Assembly: GCF_001591505.1 (NCBI RefSeq) | Contig: NZ_BCVA01000024.1 | Span: 1-64,000, forward strand | Origin: Neobacillus niacini NBRC 15566 | GTDB taxonomy: Bacteria; Bacillota; Bacilli; Bacillales; Cytobacillaceae | Length of the DNA: 64,000 bases | Direction of reading: 5' to 3' | Shown here: piece after piece, positions 26,301 to 33,944 of the stretch | Numbering within the stretch: the stretch's first letter is position 1 | Layout: each line of letters starts with the position of its first letter | Translations under genes and position numbers: made by a program | The notes under the pieces: generated by a model | Database searches by the model: none | What the model was told of the DNA's origin: nothing | Seen by the model: only the letters and a program-made list of their open reading frames with translations

Positions 26301-26818
26301 CCTGCCTTTACATTCAGCATATCCTGGCTTGTTTCAAGCAGCAGAAGGTCGACACCACCGTCAATAAGCCCGATTGCCTGTTCTTCATAGGAAGCAGCGA
26401 GTGCTTCGAAAGTAGTCCCGCCAGTTACGCTTAACGTCTTTGTGGTCGGTCCCATTGATCCTGCAACATAACGTGGCCACTGGGCAGTAGAAATTTTTTC
26501 AGCTTCCGTTTTAGCAATTTGTGCGGCAATTTTATTTAATTCATAAGCCTTAAAACCAAGATTGTATTCATCAAGAACAATGCTTGTGGCTCCAAAGGTA
26601 TTGGTTTCAATAATATCCGCACCAGCCTCTAAATATTCGCGATGAATTTTTGCGATAGTTTGAGGAGCTGTTAGGTTCAGATATTCGTTACAGCCATCGT
26701 ATTGCTCGCCGCCAAAATCTTCAGCTGTTAAATTTTCTTGCTGAAGCATGGTACCCATGGCACCATCCATAACTAGGATTCGTTTGTGTAGTTGTTCATT
26801 AAATGGAGCTTTCGACAT
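23369..26818 (-). CDS. metH: Cobalamin-dependent methionine synthase
   Basis: 1149 residues from ATG 26818 (AGGGGG upstream; the longer frame to 26857 overlaps the previous gene). Domains in order: homocysteine-binding barrel (about 1-310, zinc site including GGCCGTTP), methyltetrahydrofolate pterin-binding barrel (about 330-590), cobalamin cap helices and B12 domain (about 620-860) with the His-on motif GDVHDIGKN, and a C-terminal SAM-dependent reactivation domain with AGRGIREQADKL and YPACPDLEDQ. It methylates homocysteine to methionine from 5-methyl-THF. It is the last gene of the S-box operon. Confidence 0.96.
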   Translation of the reverse strand: MSKAPFNEQLHKRILVMDGAMGTMLQQENLTAEDFGGEQYDGCNEYLNLTAPQTIAKIHREYLEAGADIIETNTFGATSIVLDEYNLGFKAYELNKIAAQIAKTEAEKISTAQWPRYVAGSMGPTTKTLSVTGGTTFEALAASYEEQAIGLIDGGVDLLLLETSQDMLNVKAGFIGIKNAFSKTGKVLPLIVSGTIEPMGTTLAGQSIESFYISLEHMKPVAVGLNCATGPEFMQEHVRSLSNLASTAIICYPNAGLPDEEGHYHETPETLAKKLADFAAHGWLNIVGGCCGTTPDHIRAISEEMKKFSPREAQTSDFHMVSGIEPFVYDDPTLRPIMVGERTNVIGSRKFKRLINEGKIEEAAEIARAQVKGGAHVIDICLADPDRDELSDMENFIPEVVKKIKVPLVIDSTDEKVIEKALKYSQGKAIINSINLEDGEERFEAVVPLIHKYGAAVVVGTIDEKGMGVTAEKKLEIAKRSHDILVNKYGLKPQDIIFDPLVFPVGTGDEQYIGSAKATVEGIKFIKEHLPKTQTILGISNVSFGLPPVGREILNSVFLYHCTLAGLDYAIVNTEKLERFASISKEEVQLAEDLLFNTTDETLATFTEFYRGKKKETKSTVPNMSLEERLSYYVIEGTKEGLLPDLALALENYPAPLDIINGPLMEGMKEVGRLFNDNQLIVAEVLQSAEVMKAAVSYLEPFMEKGDVSASKGKVILATVKGDVHDIGKNLVDIILSNNGYDVLDLGIKVSPTELVQAIQKEKPDIVGLSGLLVKSAQQMVLTAQDMKEAGISTPILVGGAALSRKFTDTKIAKEYEGLVLYAKDAMNGLSLANQLQTPEEKEKLMAEKHEKLAALELPRELPSRSSVSTAVKTRPAVSTEVPVFTPMDTKKHIMKSYSLSHIEPYINMQMLIGHHLGVKGKIANLIASKDEKAIKVKEVVDGLLADAKKENWILPAAVYQFFPAQSDGNKIFIYDPEDTNRIIETFDFPRQESAPHLCLADFIKSVDSGEKDYVGFFTVTAGRGIREQADKLKAEGRFLESHALQSLALETAEGFAELIHRQMRDRWGFPDPLTFTMQDRFTAKYQGQRFSFGYPACPDLEDQKKLFALIHPEEIGIELTDGCMMEPEASVSAMVFAHPEARYFNVLR

Positions 26819-28664
26819 AGCTGTTCCCCCTAACTTGACTTGCACGCTGTCTGGCATATATGGCTAACTCTGTTGTTAGTTCATAGCGTAAAAATGGAGT
26901 GATTAAATAAATTCCATTAAATAAATCCAGTGCTGTGTCAATTAAAGATTTTGTTATTTCAATTCCTTCACGTGCAGCTTGTAATGGCTGATCATTCAAA
27001 GCTGCCATTCTGTCTCGAATCGATTGTGCAATTTTAATTCCTGGTACCTCATTATGAAGGAATTCTGCATTCCTGCTTCCTGTTAAAGGCATTAAACCAA
27101 TATATATAGGTGCACTTAGGTGCTTAGTATGTTCATAGACTTCGATTAATTTTTCCTCAGAGAAAACAGGCTGTGAAATGAAATAATCGGCACCATATTC
27201 TATTTTTTTCTCAAGACGCTTCACCGCTTTTTCTACTGAACGGACATTTGGATTAAAAGCGCCTGCAATACTAAAAGCTGTTTTATGACCAAGATCTTTC
27301 CCAGAGAATGACAAGCCTTCATTTAACTGTTTCATCATTTGAATTAACTCAAAAGATGATACATCGTAAACAGAGGAGGCTCCTGGAAAGTCTCCGACTC
27401 GCGCAGGGTCACCAGTGATAGCAAGTACATCATGCATTCCAAGGGTATGAAGCCCCATTAGGTGAGATTGCAAACCAATAATATTGCGGTCTCTGCAGGC
27501 AATATGAATAAGCGGGCGCATTCCTAATTCTTGTTTAACAAGATAACCTAAAGATTCATTGGAAATCCGCACCTGAGCTAAAGAGTTATCAGCCATTGTG
27601 ATTGCATCGATTCCAGCTTCTTTCAACGCCTTTGCTCCTTCAAAAAACTTGCTGGTATCAAGCTTTCTAGGAGTATCTAATTCTACGATAACCGACGGGC
27701 GTTCCTTAACAATTTCCTCAAGAGGCTGGTGCTCTCTTTTAGCTGCACTATGCTCAATGATGATTTTCTTTGTTTCTCGTTTAACTACTTTATCGGTGAC
27801 AGGCACACTGTTTTTTAATTCTGCTGCAAATGCATGGATATGGGCAGGCGTTGTACCGCAGCAGCCGCCGAGCAAGCGTATGCCTTCTTGACGAAAGCTT
27901 TGAGCTGATTTTTTAAAATAATCTGAATCCCCTTCATAATGGAATTTACCATCTGTATAAGCTGGCAGACTCGCATTGGGGTAGGCAGAAAGGTAAGCGT
28001 GTTTAGGCAATTCAATCTGCTCTAGGGTCTTTAACATATGATGGGGACCAAGCCGGCAGTTCAAGCCGATAACATCAGCACCAAGATTTTCAAGACGGGT
28101 AAAGGCTTCATTAATCGGTGTTTGGTCTTGTAAAATGCCAGGCTCATGAAGCGAGACCTGGGCAATAATCGGCAGCTTTGTTTCCTTTCGAGCAATCGTA
28201 AGGACCGTTTCCAGTTCCTCAAGGTCATAAAAGGTTTCGAATAAAAGCCCGTCCACACCTTCTAATAATATACAATATAGCTGTTCACGGAAACTGCGCT
28301 TTAATTCTTCAATCGATAAGGTGCTAGGTTTAATCCCGCGGTTACCGCCGAATGTTCCTAGTACATAAGCATTTTTATGTGCTGCTAATTTAGCATTCTC
28401 GACAGCGGCGCTGTTAATTGCTTTAACAGAGTCCTCTAGACCATATCTCTGCAGTTTTAGATAATTCGCTGCATAGGTATTGGTTTGAATGACATCCGCA
28501 CCTGCTTCTATATAAGCTTTATGAATCTCTTGTATTTTTTCCGCATGGGAAAGGTTCAACTCTTCCAAGCAGCTATCTTTGCCGAATGAATATAGAAGGG
28601 TGCCCATGGCACCATCACCTATTAAAATTTGGCTTTTTAATTTTTCTAAAAAGGTCATGATCAT
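26799..28664 (-). CDS. yitJ: Bifunctional homocysteine S-methyltransferase / methylenetetrahydrofolate reductase (YitJ)
   Basis: 621 residues. An N-terminal homocysteine methyltransferase barrel (about 1-290, with GDGAMGTLLY, GLNCRLGPHH and the zinc-binding LLGGCCGTTPAHI) is fused to a MetF-type reductase domain (about 325-605, with VIVELDTPRKLD, LAITGDPARVGDFP and YFISQPVFSEEKL). The reductase half supplies 5-methyl-THF for methionine synthesis. The stop overlaps the start of metH by 20 bases and its own start overlaps the metC stop by 4, so the whole block is one operon. Confidence 0.93.
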   Translation of the reverse strand: MIMTFLEKLKSQILIGDGAMGTLLYSFGKDSCLEELNLSHAEKIQEIHKAYIEAGADVIQTNTYAANYLKLQRYGLEDSVKAINSAAVENAKLAAHKNAYVLGTFGGNRGIKPSTLSIEELKRSFREQLYCILLEGVDGLLFETFYDLEELETVLTIARKETKLPIIAQVSLHEPGILQDQTPINEAFTRLENLGADVIGLNCRLGPHHMLKTLEQIELPKHAYLSAYPNASLPAYTDGKFHYEGDSDYFKKSAQSFRQEGIRLLGGCCGTTPAHIHAFAAELKNSVPVTDKVVKRETKKIIIEHSAAKREHQPLEEIVKERPSVIVELDTPRKLDTSKFFEGAKALKEAGIDAITMADNSLAQVRISNESLGYLVKQELGMRPLIHIACRDRNIIGLQSHLMGLHTLGMHDVLAITGDPARVGDFPGASSVYDVSSFELIQMMKQLNEGLSFSGKDLGHKTAFSIAGAFNPNVRSVEKAVKRLEKKIEYGADYFISQPVFSEEKLIEVYEHTKHLSAPIYIGLMPLTGSRNAEFLHNEVPGIKIAQSIRDRMAALNDQPLQAAREGIEITKSLIDTALDLFNGIYLITPFLRYELTTELAIYARQRASQVRGNSYVESSI

Positions 28665-29848
28665 TCTCCTTGCTGCAAGACCAATAGTTTTTCTTTCACC
28701 TGATGTAAAGCCTGAGAGAAGTCATTTATGAGATCATCTGGATTCTCTAAGCCTACGGATAACCGGATGAGGCTGTTTTTAATTCCTCGTTTTTCCCTTT
28801 CCTCTTGCGACATCGCTGCATGTGACATTTTTGCCGGAAAGGATAGAATGGATTCGACCGCACCAAGACTAACGGCAAAAACAGGGATTTTTACATTGGT
28901 TAGAAAGACTTGAAGTGCTTTTTCATTCTGGAATTCAAACGATAAAACTGCACCCGGTCCAGCAGCCTGACTTTTTTGAAGCTCGTGCTGTGGATGATTT
29001 TCAAGGCCTGGGTAATAAACCTCTTCGATTAACGGGTGTTCCGCTAAAAATTCTGCTATTTTAATCGCTGATTTTTGTGACTGTTCGAGTCTGACATGCA
29101 GGGTTTTTATTCCTCTAAGCACGAGCCATGCATCCTGTGGCCCAAGTACGGCGCCGAAGGAGTTTTGTAAGGAATACAGCCTTTTACCTAATTCCTCATC
29201 CTTAACAACCGCTAGACCTGCAACCACATCGCTATGGCCGGATAAAAACTTAGTTGCACTATGAAGGACAACATCTGCTCCTAGTTCTAAAGGTCTTTGA
29301 TATTCAGGGGTTAAGAAAGTATTATCTACATAAGTGATTGCGTTAATCTCTTTCGCAAAACTTGTAATTGCTTTGATATCCGTTACCTTCAATAAAGGAT
29401 TAGACGGTGTTTCTACGTAAAATGCTTTGGTGTTAGGCTTGATTGCTGCTTTTACTTGATCAAGATCTGTCATGTCAACAAAGGTATGTTCAATTCCGAA
29501 GCGAGTCAGTACCTGAGTGACCATACGATAAGTACCGCCATACACATCATCGGTAATCACGATATGGTCACCAGATGATAGAAGAAGGAAGGCAGTTGAG
29601 ATAGCAGCCATTCCTGACGAAAAAGCAAAGCCACGCGTTCCGCCCTCTAACTCTGCAATAACATCCTCAAGCGCTTCTCTCGTAGGATTTCCACTTCTAG
29701 CGTAATCGTATTTTCCGTAACGATCTAAATCAAATTGATGGAAGGTCGAAGCATGTTGAATGGGCACGCTAACGGCTCCCGTTGCCGGATCGACTTTATG
29801 CTGATTATGAAGGAGCTTGGTTTCAAAACTATAATTTTCTGAACTCAT
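28661..29848 (-). CDS. metC: Cystathionine beta-lyase
   Basis: 395 residues. Cys/Met-metabolism PLP enzyme: YARSGNPTREALED, the aromatic and glycine residues of AFSSGMAAISTAF, PLP-aspartate YVDNTFLTP, and the Schiff-base Lys in HSATKFLSGHSDVVAG. It splits cystathionine to homocysteine, pyruvate and ammonia. The order metI-metC equals the B. subtilis yjcI-yjcJ pair, which supports metC over the gamma-lyase/synthase paralogues. The start codon sits inside the metI stop region (1-base contact). Confidence 0.9.
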   Translation of the reverse strand: MSSENYSFETKLLHNQHKVDPATGAVSVPIQHASTFHQFDLDRYGKYDYARSGNPTREALEDVIAELEGGTRGFAFSSGMAAISTAFLLLSSGDHIVITDDVYGGTYRMVTQVLTRFGIEHTFVDMTDLDQVKAAIKPNTKAFYVETPSNPLLKVTDIKAITSFAKEINAITYVDNTFLTPEYQRPLELGADVVLHSATKFLSGHSDVVAGLAVVKDEELGKRLYSLQNSFGAVLGPQDAWLVLRGIKTLHVRLEQSQKSAIKIAEFLAEHPLIEEVYYPGLENHPQHELQKSQAAGPGAVLSFEFQNEKALQVFLTNVKIPVFAVSLGAVESILSFPAKMSHAAMSQEEREKRGIKNSLIRLSVGLENPDDLINDFSQALHQVKEKLLVLQQGE

Positions 29849-30963
29849 TATCTAATCACTCCTTCTTTTAATTTTGCTAATGCCTGTTCAAGATCTTGAA
29901 CAATATCAGTTGGATCTTCCAGACCAACGGAGAACCTTAATAACCGGTTGCAGACACCTGATTGAATTCGAATCTCTTCTGGAATATCTGCATGAGTCTG
30001 TGTTGCAGGATACGTGATAAAACTTTCCGTTCCGCCCAGGCTTTCGGCAAATGTGATAAGAGAAAGACTTTGAAGGAATGGATTTACCCAAGCTTCGTCT
30101 TGTAAGCGGAAGGATACCATTCCTCCTTTTCCTGGATACAGGACATCTGTTATACCATCACGATTAGAAAGGTATTCGACAATCGCCTTCGCATTGCTTT
30201 CATGTCTTTGCATTCTTAGTGATAAAGTTTTCATTCCGCGCATAACTAACCAAGAATCAAAAGGGCTAAGAACACCGCCGGCTCCATTATGATGGAAAGC
30301 CAATGCCTCACAAATTTCTTTACCCTTAGCAACAATTAGACCTGCAAGGACATCATTATGTCCGCCTAAGTATTTCGTCGCACTATGAATGACGATATCC
30401 GCGCCTAACAAGATTGGCTGTTGGAGAAGCGGGGTATAAAACGTATTATCAACAATCAGAATAATTCCGTGCCTTTTCGCAATATTTGATACAGCACCTA
30501 TGTCTGACTGCTGCATAAGTGGATTAGTTGGAGTCTCAAGAAAAATCGCCTTGGTTTGAGGGGTTATCCTTCTTTCAATTTCTTCTGGACTACAAGTATT
30601 AACATACTGGGTTTTCAGGCCCCATTTTTTAAATCCCTTTTCTAGTAAACGATACGTTCCTCCGTACAAATCCTCACTCACAATCCATTCGTCCCCGGAC
30701 TCGAAAAGAGAAAGAATCGTAAATATGGCTGCCATCCCTGAACTGCAGGCAAAGCCTTGATCCGCACCTTCTAGGTCGGCAATCGCCTTTTCGAGAAGCT
30801 GGCGGGTAGGATTACCTGTACGTGAATAATCATACCCTGTGGATTGTCCAATTCCCTCGTGACGGTAGGCTGTTGAAAAATAAACAGGAGGATTTACGGT
30901 GCCTGTCACCGTATCACTTCTATTTCCAATTTGTGCTAACTTCGTATCAATCTTATACACCAT
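29848..30963 (-). CDS. metI: Cystathionine gamma-synthase / O-acetylhomoserine thiolyase
   Basis: 371 residues. Same PLP fold as its neighbour: YDYSRTGNPTRQLLEKAI, ACSSGMAAIFTIL, IVDNTFYTPLLQQP and the Schiff-base Lys in HSATKYLGGHNDVLAG. It makes cystathionine from an acylated homoserine and cysteine, and in B. subtilis MetI also takes sulfide. RBS AAGGAGG. First gene of the S-box-controlled methionine operon. Confidence 0.9.
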   Translation of the reverse strand: MVYKIDTKLAQIGNRSDTVTGTVNPPVYFSTAYRHEGIGQSTGYDYSRTGNPTRQLLEKAIADLEGADQGFACSSGMAAIFTILSLFESGDEWIVSEDLYGGTYRLLEKGFKKWGLKTQYVNTCSPEEIERRITPQTKAIFLETPTNPLMQQSDIGAVSNIAKRHGIILIVDNTFYTPLLQQPILLGADIVIHSATKYLGGHNDVLAGLIVAKGKEICEALAFHHNGAGGVLSPFDSWLVMRGMKTLSLRMQRHESNAKAIVEYLSNRDGITDVLYPGKGGMVSFRLQDEAWVNPFLQSLSLITFAESLGGTESFITYPATQTHADIPEEIRIQSGVCNRLLRFSVGLEDPTDIVQDLEQALAKLKEGVIR

Positions 30964-30985
30964 TATCTTTATCCTCCTTTATATA

Positions 30986-31159
30986 AACAAAAAAAGCCTT
31001 CTATAAGAAGAAGACTTTTGGATGCACATTAGCATAGGTCATTCTTCTTATCTCACAAGTTAATAAATAACTTGATGGACTTAGCACCTTTTCAATGAAA
31101 AACAACATTGAAGGTTGCTGAGACTTCATAGGGCCATTCCCTCAGCCTCTCTTGATAAG
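30986..31159 (-). promoter_or_regulatory. SAM-I riboswitch (S-box) with terminator
   Basis: On the minus strand the aptamer runs from about 31159 to 31047: CTTATCAAGAGAGG at the 5' side of P1, then CTGAGGGA, TGGCCC, TATGAAG, CTCAGCAACC and AAGGTGCTAA, closing with GAGATAAG. Downstream, AGTCTTCT and AGAAGGCT (30995-31016) form a terminator before seven T. The sequence GATAAGAAGAA at the P1 end can instead pair with TTCTTCTTAT in the terminator, the antiterminator state. High SAM therefore stops transcription of metI-metC-yitJ-metH. Confidence 0.96.
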
Positions 31160-31186
31160 AAAGTACAATATTTAGACTTTTTATAA

Positions 31187-31215
31187 AATTTACTACACTA
31201 AAGGAGAAGTGTCAA
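31187..31215 (-). promoter_or_regulatory. Sigma-A promoter of the methionine operon
   Basis: On the minus strand TTGACA (31215-31210) and TAAATT (31192-31187) are 17 bases apart, about 28 bases upstream of the riboswitch. Confidence 0.8.
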
Positions 31216-31264
31216 TGCATTTAACAAATTAATATCAAACAATTATTAATGAAAGCGGTTAATC

Positions 31265-31621
31265 TTATTTTTTGTTTTTTTCCCATATTTTAAATTTAAT
31301 ATAGTTTATATATTCTTTGAAATCATCTTTATTAATTCCGTCTTCTATGGCTTTTTCTACTAAACTTTTCCACTCTTTATCAAGCAGCCAATCTCCACTG
31401 TTTTCTATCTGATTCTCTATTGAATCCATCCCAGTCAATAAATATTCAATAGAAATGTCTAAAGGTTTGGCAACCTTCATTAGAAAATGTATAGATGGAT
31501 TTTTATTTAGGTTCCGTTCAATATAGCTTAAATAGGATTTTGATACATTAGCGAGATCAGCTAATTCTGTAATTGAATATCCTTTTTGTTCTCTTAAAAT
31601 CTTTATTCGTTCTCCAATCAT
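31265..31621 (-). CDS. sinR: SinR-like biofilm master repressor
   Basis: 118 residues. The N-terminal HTH (MIGERIKILREQKGYSITEL, then LANVSKSYLSYIERNLNKNPS) matches B. subtilis SinR nearly residue for residue in the recognition helix. The C-terminal part (LDKEWKSLVEKAIEDGINKD, then the FKEYINYIKFKIWE helix) is the SinI/SinR dimerisation domain. SinR represses matrix polysaccharide and protein genes by binding GTTCTYT boxes. It is divergent from an exopolysaccharide cluster whose upstream region has such boxes. No sinI antirepressor is found next to it, unlike in B. subtilis and B. cereus. RBS GGAGAAG. Confidence 0.9.
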   Translation of the reverse strand: MIGERIKILREQKGYSITELADLANVSKSYLSYIERNLNKNPSIHFLMKVAKPLDISIEYLLTGMDSIENQIENSGDWLLDKEWKSLVEKAIEDGINKDDFKEYINYIKFKIWEKNKK

Positions 31622-31850
31622 AGGCTTCTCCTTATGACCAAATTTATAATTTTCTTACCTTCTGGAAATTTGCAAAAAAATAAGTAGAAAGACAATCTGC
31701 ATATCATGGGGTTGTTTAGAGTGTTTAGTAAAATACTGAGGCACTGCAAATACACTTGAAAAGTATAAAGTGAATCCAATCATGGATTAACTTAAAAGGC
31801 TAGAGAGGAACAAACTATTTAAACATTAATCATATTATAAACTAAAAATT

Positions 31851-31866
31851 GTTCTCTTTAAAGAAC
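31851..31866. promoter_or_regulatory. Candidate SinR operator (palindrome) upstream of the polysaccharide cluster
   Basis: GTTCTCTTTAAAGAAC contains two inverted GTTCTYT-type half sites back to back, the arrangement of SinR-dimer operators in B. subtilis. It is about 120 bases upstream of the cluster promoter. Confidence 0.65.
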
Positions 31867-31963
31867 TAAATTTTGATAAAAAAAATCATGGTTTTCTAAA
31901 ATTTAAGAAGGAAATGTGTCAAATATTGAGGGAAAACAGGAAAAATTGGTATGTATTTTGGAT

Positions 31964-31998
31964 TTGTTTTTTCGACCCACAGTGCTATAATGTTCTTA
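31964..31998 (+). promoter_or_regulatory. Promoter of the polysaccharide cluster with SinR half site
   Basis: TTGTTT (31964-31969) and TATAAT (31986-31991) are 16 bases apart. GTTCTTA (31992-31998) begins directly after the -10 box and fits a SinR half site, where a bound repressor would block initiation. The 100-base leader that follows ends in a short ORF. Confidence 0.65.
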
Positions 31999-32095
31999 AT
32001 ATCGAATTGGTTATTTGTGTAAAACGGGGACTCTTATAAATTGGGGTTAAGTAACGATTAGTGCTAAAGAGTGTTTCACAGTATATGGAGGTGCA

Positions 32096-32137
32096 ATGAT
32101 GAGAGTTCTCTTAACAGGTGGGTACAGAAGATTATGA
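32096..32137 (+). other. 13-codon leader ORF, likely remnant of an NDP-sugar epimerase start
   Basis: ATGATG at 32096 is preceded by TATGGAGG, the best Shine-Dalgarno of the region. It encodes MMRVLLTGGYRRL and stops in TGA overlapping the next ATG (ATGA at 32134). MRVLLTGG is the typical N-terminus of a sugar-nucleotide epimerase/dehydratase; the expected continuation (GFIG) is missing. It looks like a deletion junction where the head of an old first gene was joined to the present one, with translation now coupled. Confidence 0.5.
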
Positions 32138-33153
32138 ATAAAAGGAGTTTGATACTATATTTTTCAGCATTAATGTCGGTAACAGCTATTCTTTTCTTAT
32201 ATAACAATGAAGTCAATAACAAATATGAACAGGAAGACAAAGTAGTAGCAAGGGCAGTTAATGTTCAGACCGAATATGTGAATGTGGATGAATTTGGTGC
32301 TAATGGAGAGGATTCGAAAGATGATTCCCAATCCATACAGGCAGCAATAGATTATAGTTATGATTCAAAAATTGGAAAAGTTAAGCTACTTGGAAATAAA
32401 AAATATATTTTGAAGCAGGGACTGGTATTAAAAGCGGGAGTTGAACTAGAATTTGGTCAAAATACGAGGTTAAGAATAGATGGGAATTTCCGAGCAATCG
32501 ATGTGAAAAAGAATGCATCAATCTCAAATGGTGTTCTTGAAATTGTTAATCCTAACTTTAGTTCAGATGTCATTTACATCGACGGTGAACAAAAAATTTG
32601 GTCATGGGATAGAACGCAAATAAAAAATGTAACAATCGTAAACGCTGCCGGTTCAAATAAAGGTACAGGTATCCATCTTTATGCCGGTGAGTCAGGTCAT
32701 TTCATTTCTTTTGTTAATTTTATCGAAATACGAATTGCTGGATTTCATACTGGTGTTAAATTAGAAGCTGTTAAACCAAAGGATAAAGATAAATATAGTT
32801 TTATTAATGGCAACCGATTTATAAATCTAACATTAGATGACTGTGTAAGAGGAATTGACATTATTAGTTCCATTACGATTCCAAATGAAAGTTCTGGTAA
32901 TGAATTTAGTGGTCTTCAAATTCAGGTGTCTAAACATACGAAAGAAGTAATAACAGTTAACGGTTCTGATAATAAATTTGAAGGTATGATATGGGACGTT
33001 CATCTTTTAAAGGACAATAAATCAATAATAGAATTTTCGAAGGATTCTATGAGGAATAGTTTATTTTCTAATATAGGATCAGCCTATATTAGAGATAAAG
33101 GGAAGAATAATTATTATTCTTCACCGGAAGAAGAGGCGAAGAATAATAGGTAA
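32134..33153 (+). CDS. Membrane-anchored or secreted beta-helix protein (pectate-lyase-3 fold)
   Basis: 339 residues from ATG 32134. An N-terminal hydrophobic segment (about 5-23) acts as signal or anchor. Then the opening VNVDEFGANGEDSKDDSQSI is the typical start of pectate-lyase-3/polygalacturonase-like right-handed beta-helices, followed by repeated strand-turn units with many Gly, Asn, Ile and Val. It probably acts outside the cell on the polysaccharide made by the cluster (lyase, hydrolase or binding). No catalytic residues can be assigned. First gene of the cluster; its own Shine-Dalgarno is weak, so it may rely on the upstream leader ORF. Confidence 0.7.
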   Translation: MNKRSLILYFSALMSVTAILFLYNNEVNNKYEQEDKVVARAVNVQTEYVNVDEFGANGEDSKDDSQSIQAAIDYSYDSKIGKVKLLGNKKYILKQGLVLKAGVELEFGQNTRLRIDGNFRAIDVKKNASISNGVLEIVNPNFSSDVIYIDGEQKIWSWDRTQIKNVTIVNAAGSNKGTGIHLYAGESGHFISFVNFIEIRIAGFHTGVKLEAVKPKDKDKYSFINGNRFINLTLDDCVRGIDIISSITIPNESSGNEFSGLQIQVSKHTKEVITVNGSDNKFEGMIWDVHLLKDNKSIIEFSKDSMRNSLFSNIGSAYIRDKGKNNYYSSPEEEAKNNR

Positions 33154-33203
33154 AAGGCACAGCATTTTTGTTTATAGATAATTTATTTTCTTTGGAGGTT
33201 ATT

Positions 33204-33944
33204 ATGGACGAAAGAATCAATTTAAAATTATTTATGCACATTATCCGGAAGAGAATACTTACCATCATTATTACAGTCCTAATTGTTTTTTTATTAACCT
33301 TGGCAATATCGGGATTTTACTTAAAGCCGACCTATGAAGCCACTGAAAATATATTAATTGGTAAATTAGAAAAGAATGAAAGTAATTATGGCGGTGCACA
33401 AGAGCTAAGTATGTTACTTGCTTCTACCATTGATTTCATAAAGAGTCCTGTAGTACTAAATTCAGTTCAGAATGAGCTAAATATTTTGGATGATGAATTA
33501 GCCGAAAAAGTGGTTATTCAAAATAATAGAAACTCACAAATTATCAATATAGTGGTTAGAGACCGTAATATGGAAAATTCGAAGGAGCTCGCCCACACAA
33601 TTGCCACTGTCTCTGTTAATAAAATGCAGGAACTGTTTGGTGTCAGTGATATTAAACTATTACGTGATACAAATGGGGAGCCGTCAGTAAAGAAAGTTGG
33701 AAGTATGACGATCAATATCGCAATTGGTATAATGGTTGGTTTTCTATTTGGAATCGGTCTTTCAATGCTTAGAGAGTACTGGGATGATTCAATAAAGGAT
33801 ACAAGAGAAGTGGAAGATATACTAGGTATATCTGTTTTAGGAGAAGTAAATTTGAAGAATAAAAGAAACAAATCTAAAAATAAAACTTATACGAAGCCTC
33901 AGGCTGAAATCTTAAGAAGAAATGGGGAACAAATCGGTGTTTAA
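33204..33944 (+). CDS. epsA: Wzz/YveK-type polysaccharide co-polymerase (chain length determinant, kinase modulator)
   Basis: 246 residues from ATG 33204 (TTGGAGG upstream). Two transmembrane segments (about 18-40 and 168-190) flank an extracellular helical domain, and a cytoplasmic tail follows. This is the modulator half of a bacterial tyrosine-kinase pair (EpsA/TkmA/CapA type), which sets chain length and activates the kinase. The stop overlaps the start of the next gene by 23 bases, so the two are coupled. Confidence 0.85.
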   Translation: MDERINLKLFMHIIRKRILTIIITVLIVFLLTLAISGFYLKPTYEATENILIGKLEKNESNYGGAQELSMLLASTIDFIKSPVVLNSVQNELNILDDELAEKVVIQNNRNSQIINIVVRDRNMENSKELAHTIATVSVNKMQELFGVSDIKLLRDTNGEPSVKKVGSMTINIAIGIMVGFLFGIGLSMLREYWDDSIKDTREVEDILGISVLGEVNLKNKRNKSKNKTYTKPQAEILRRNGEQIGV

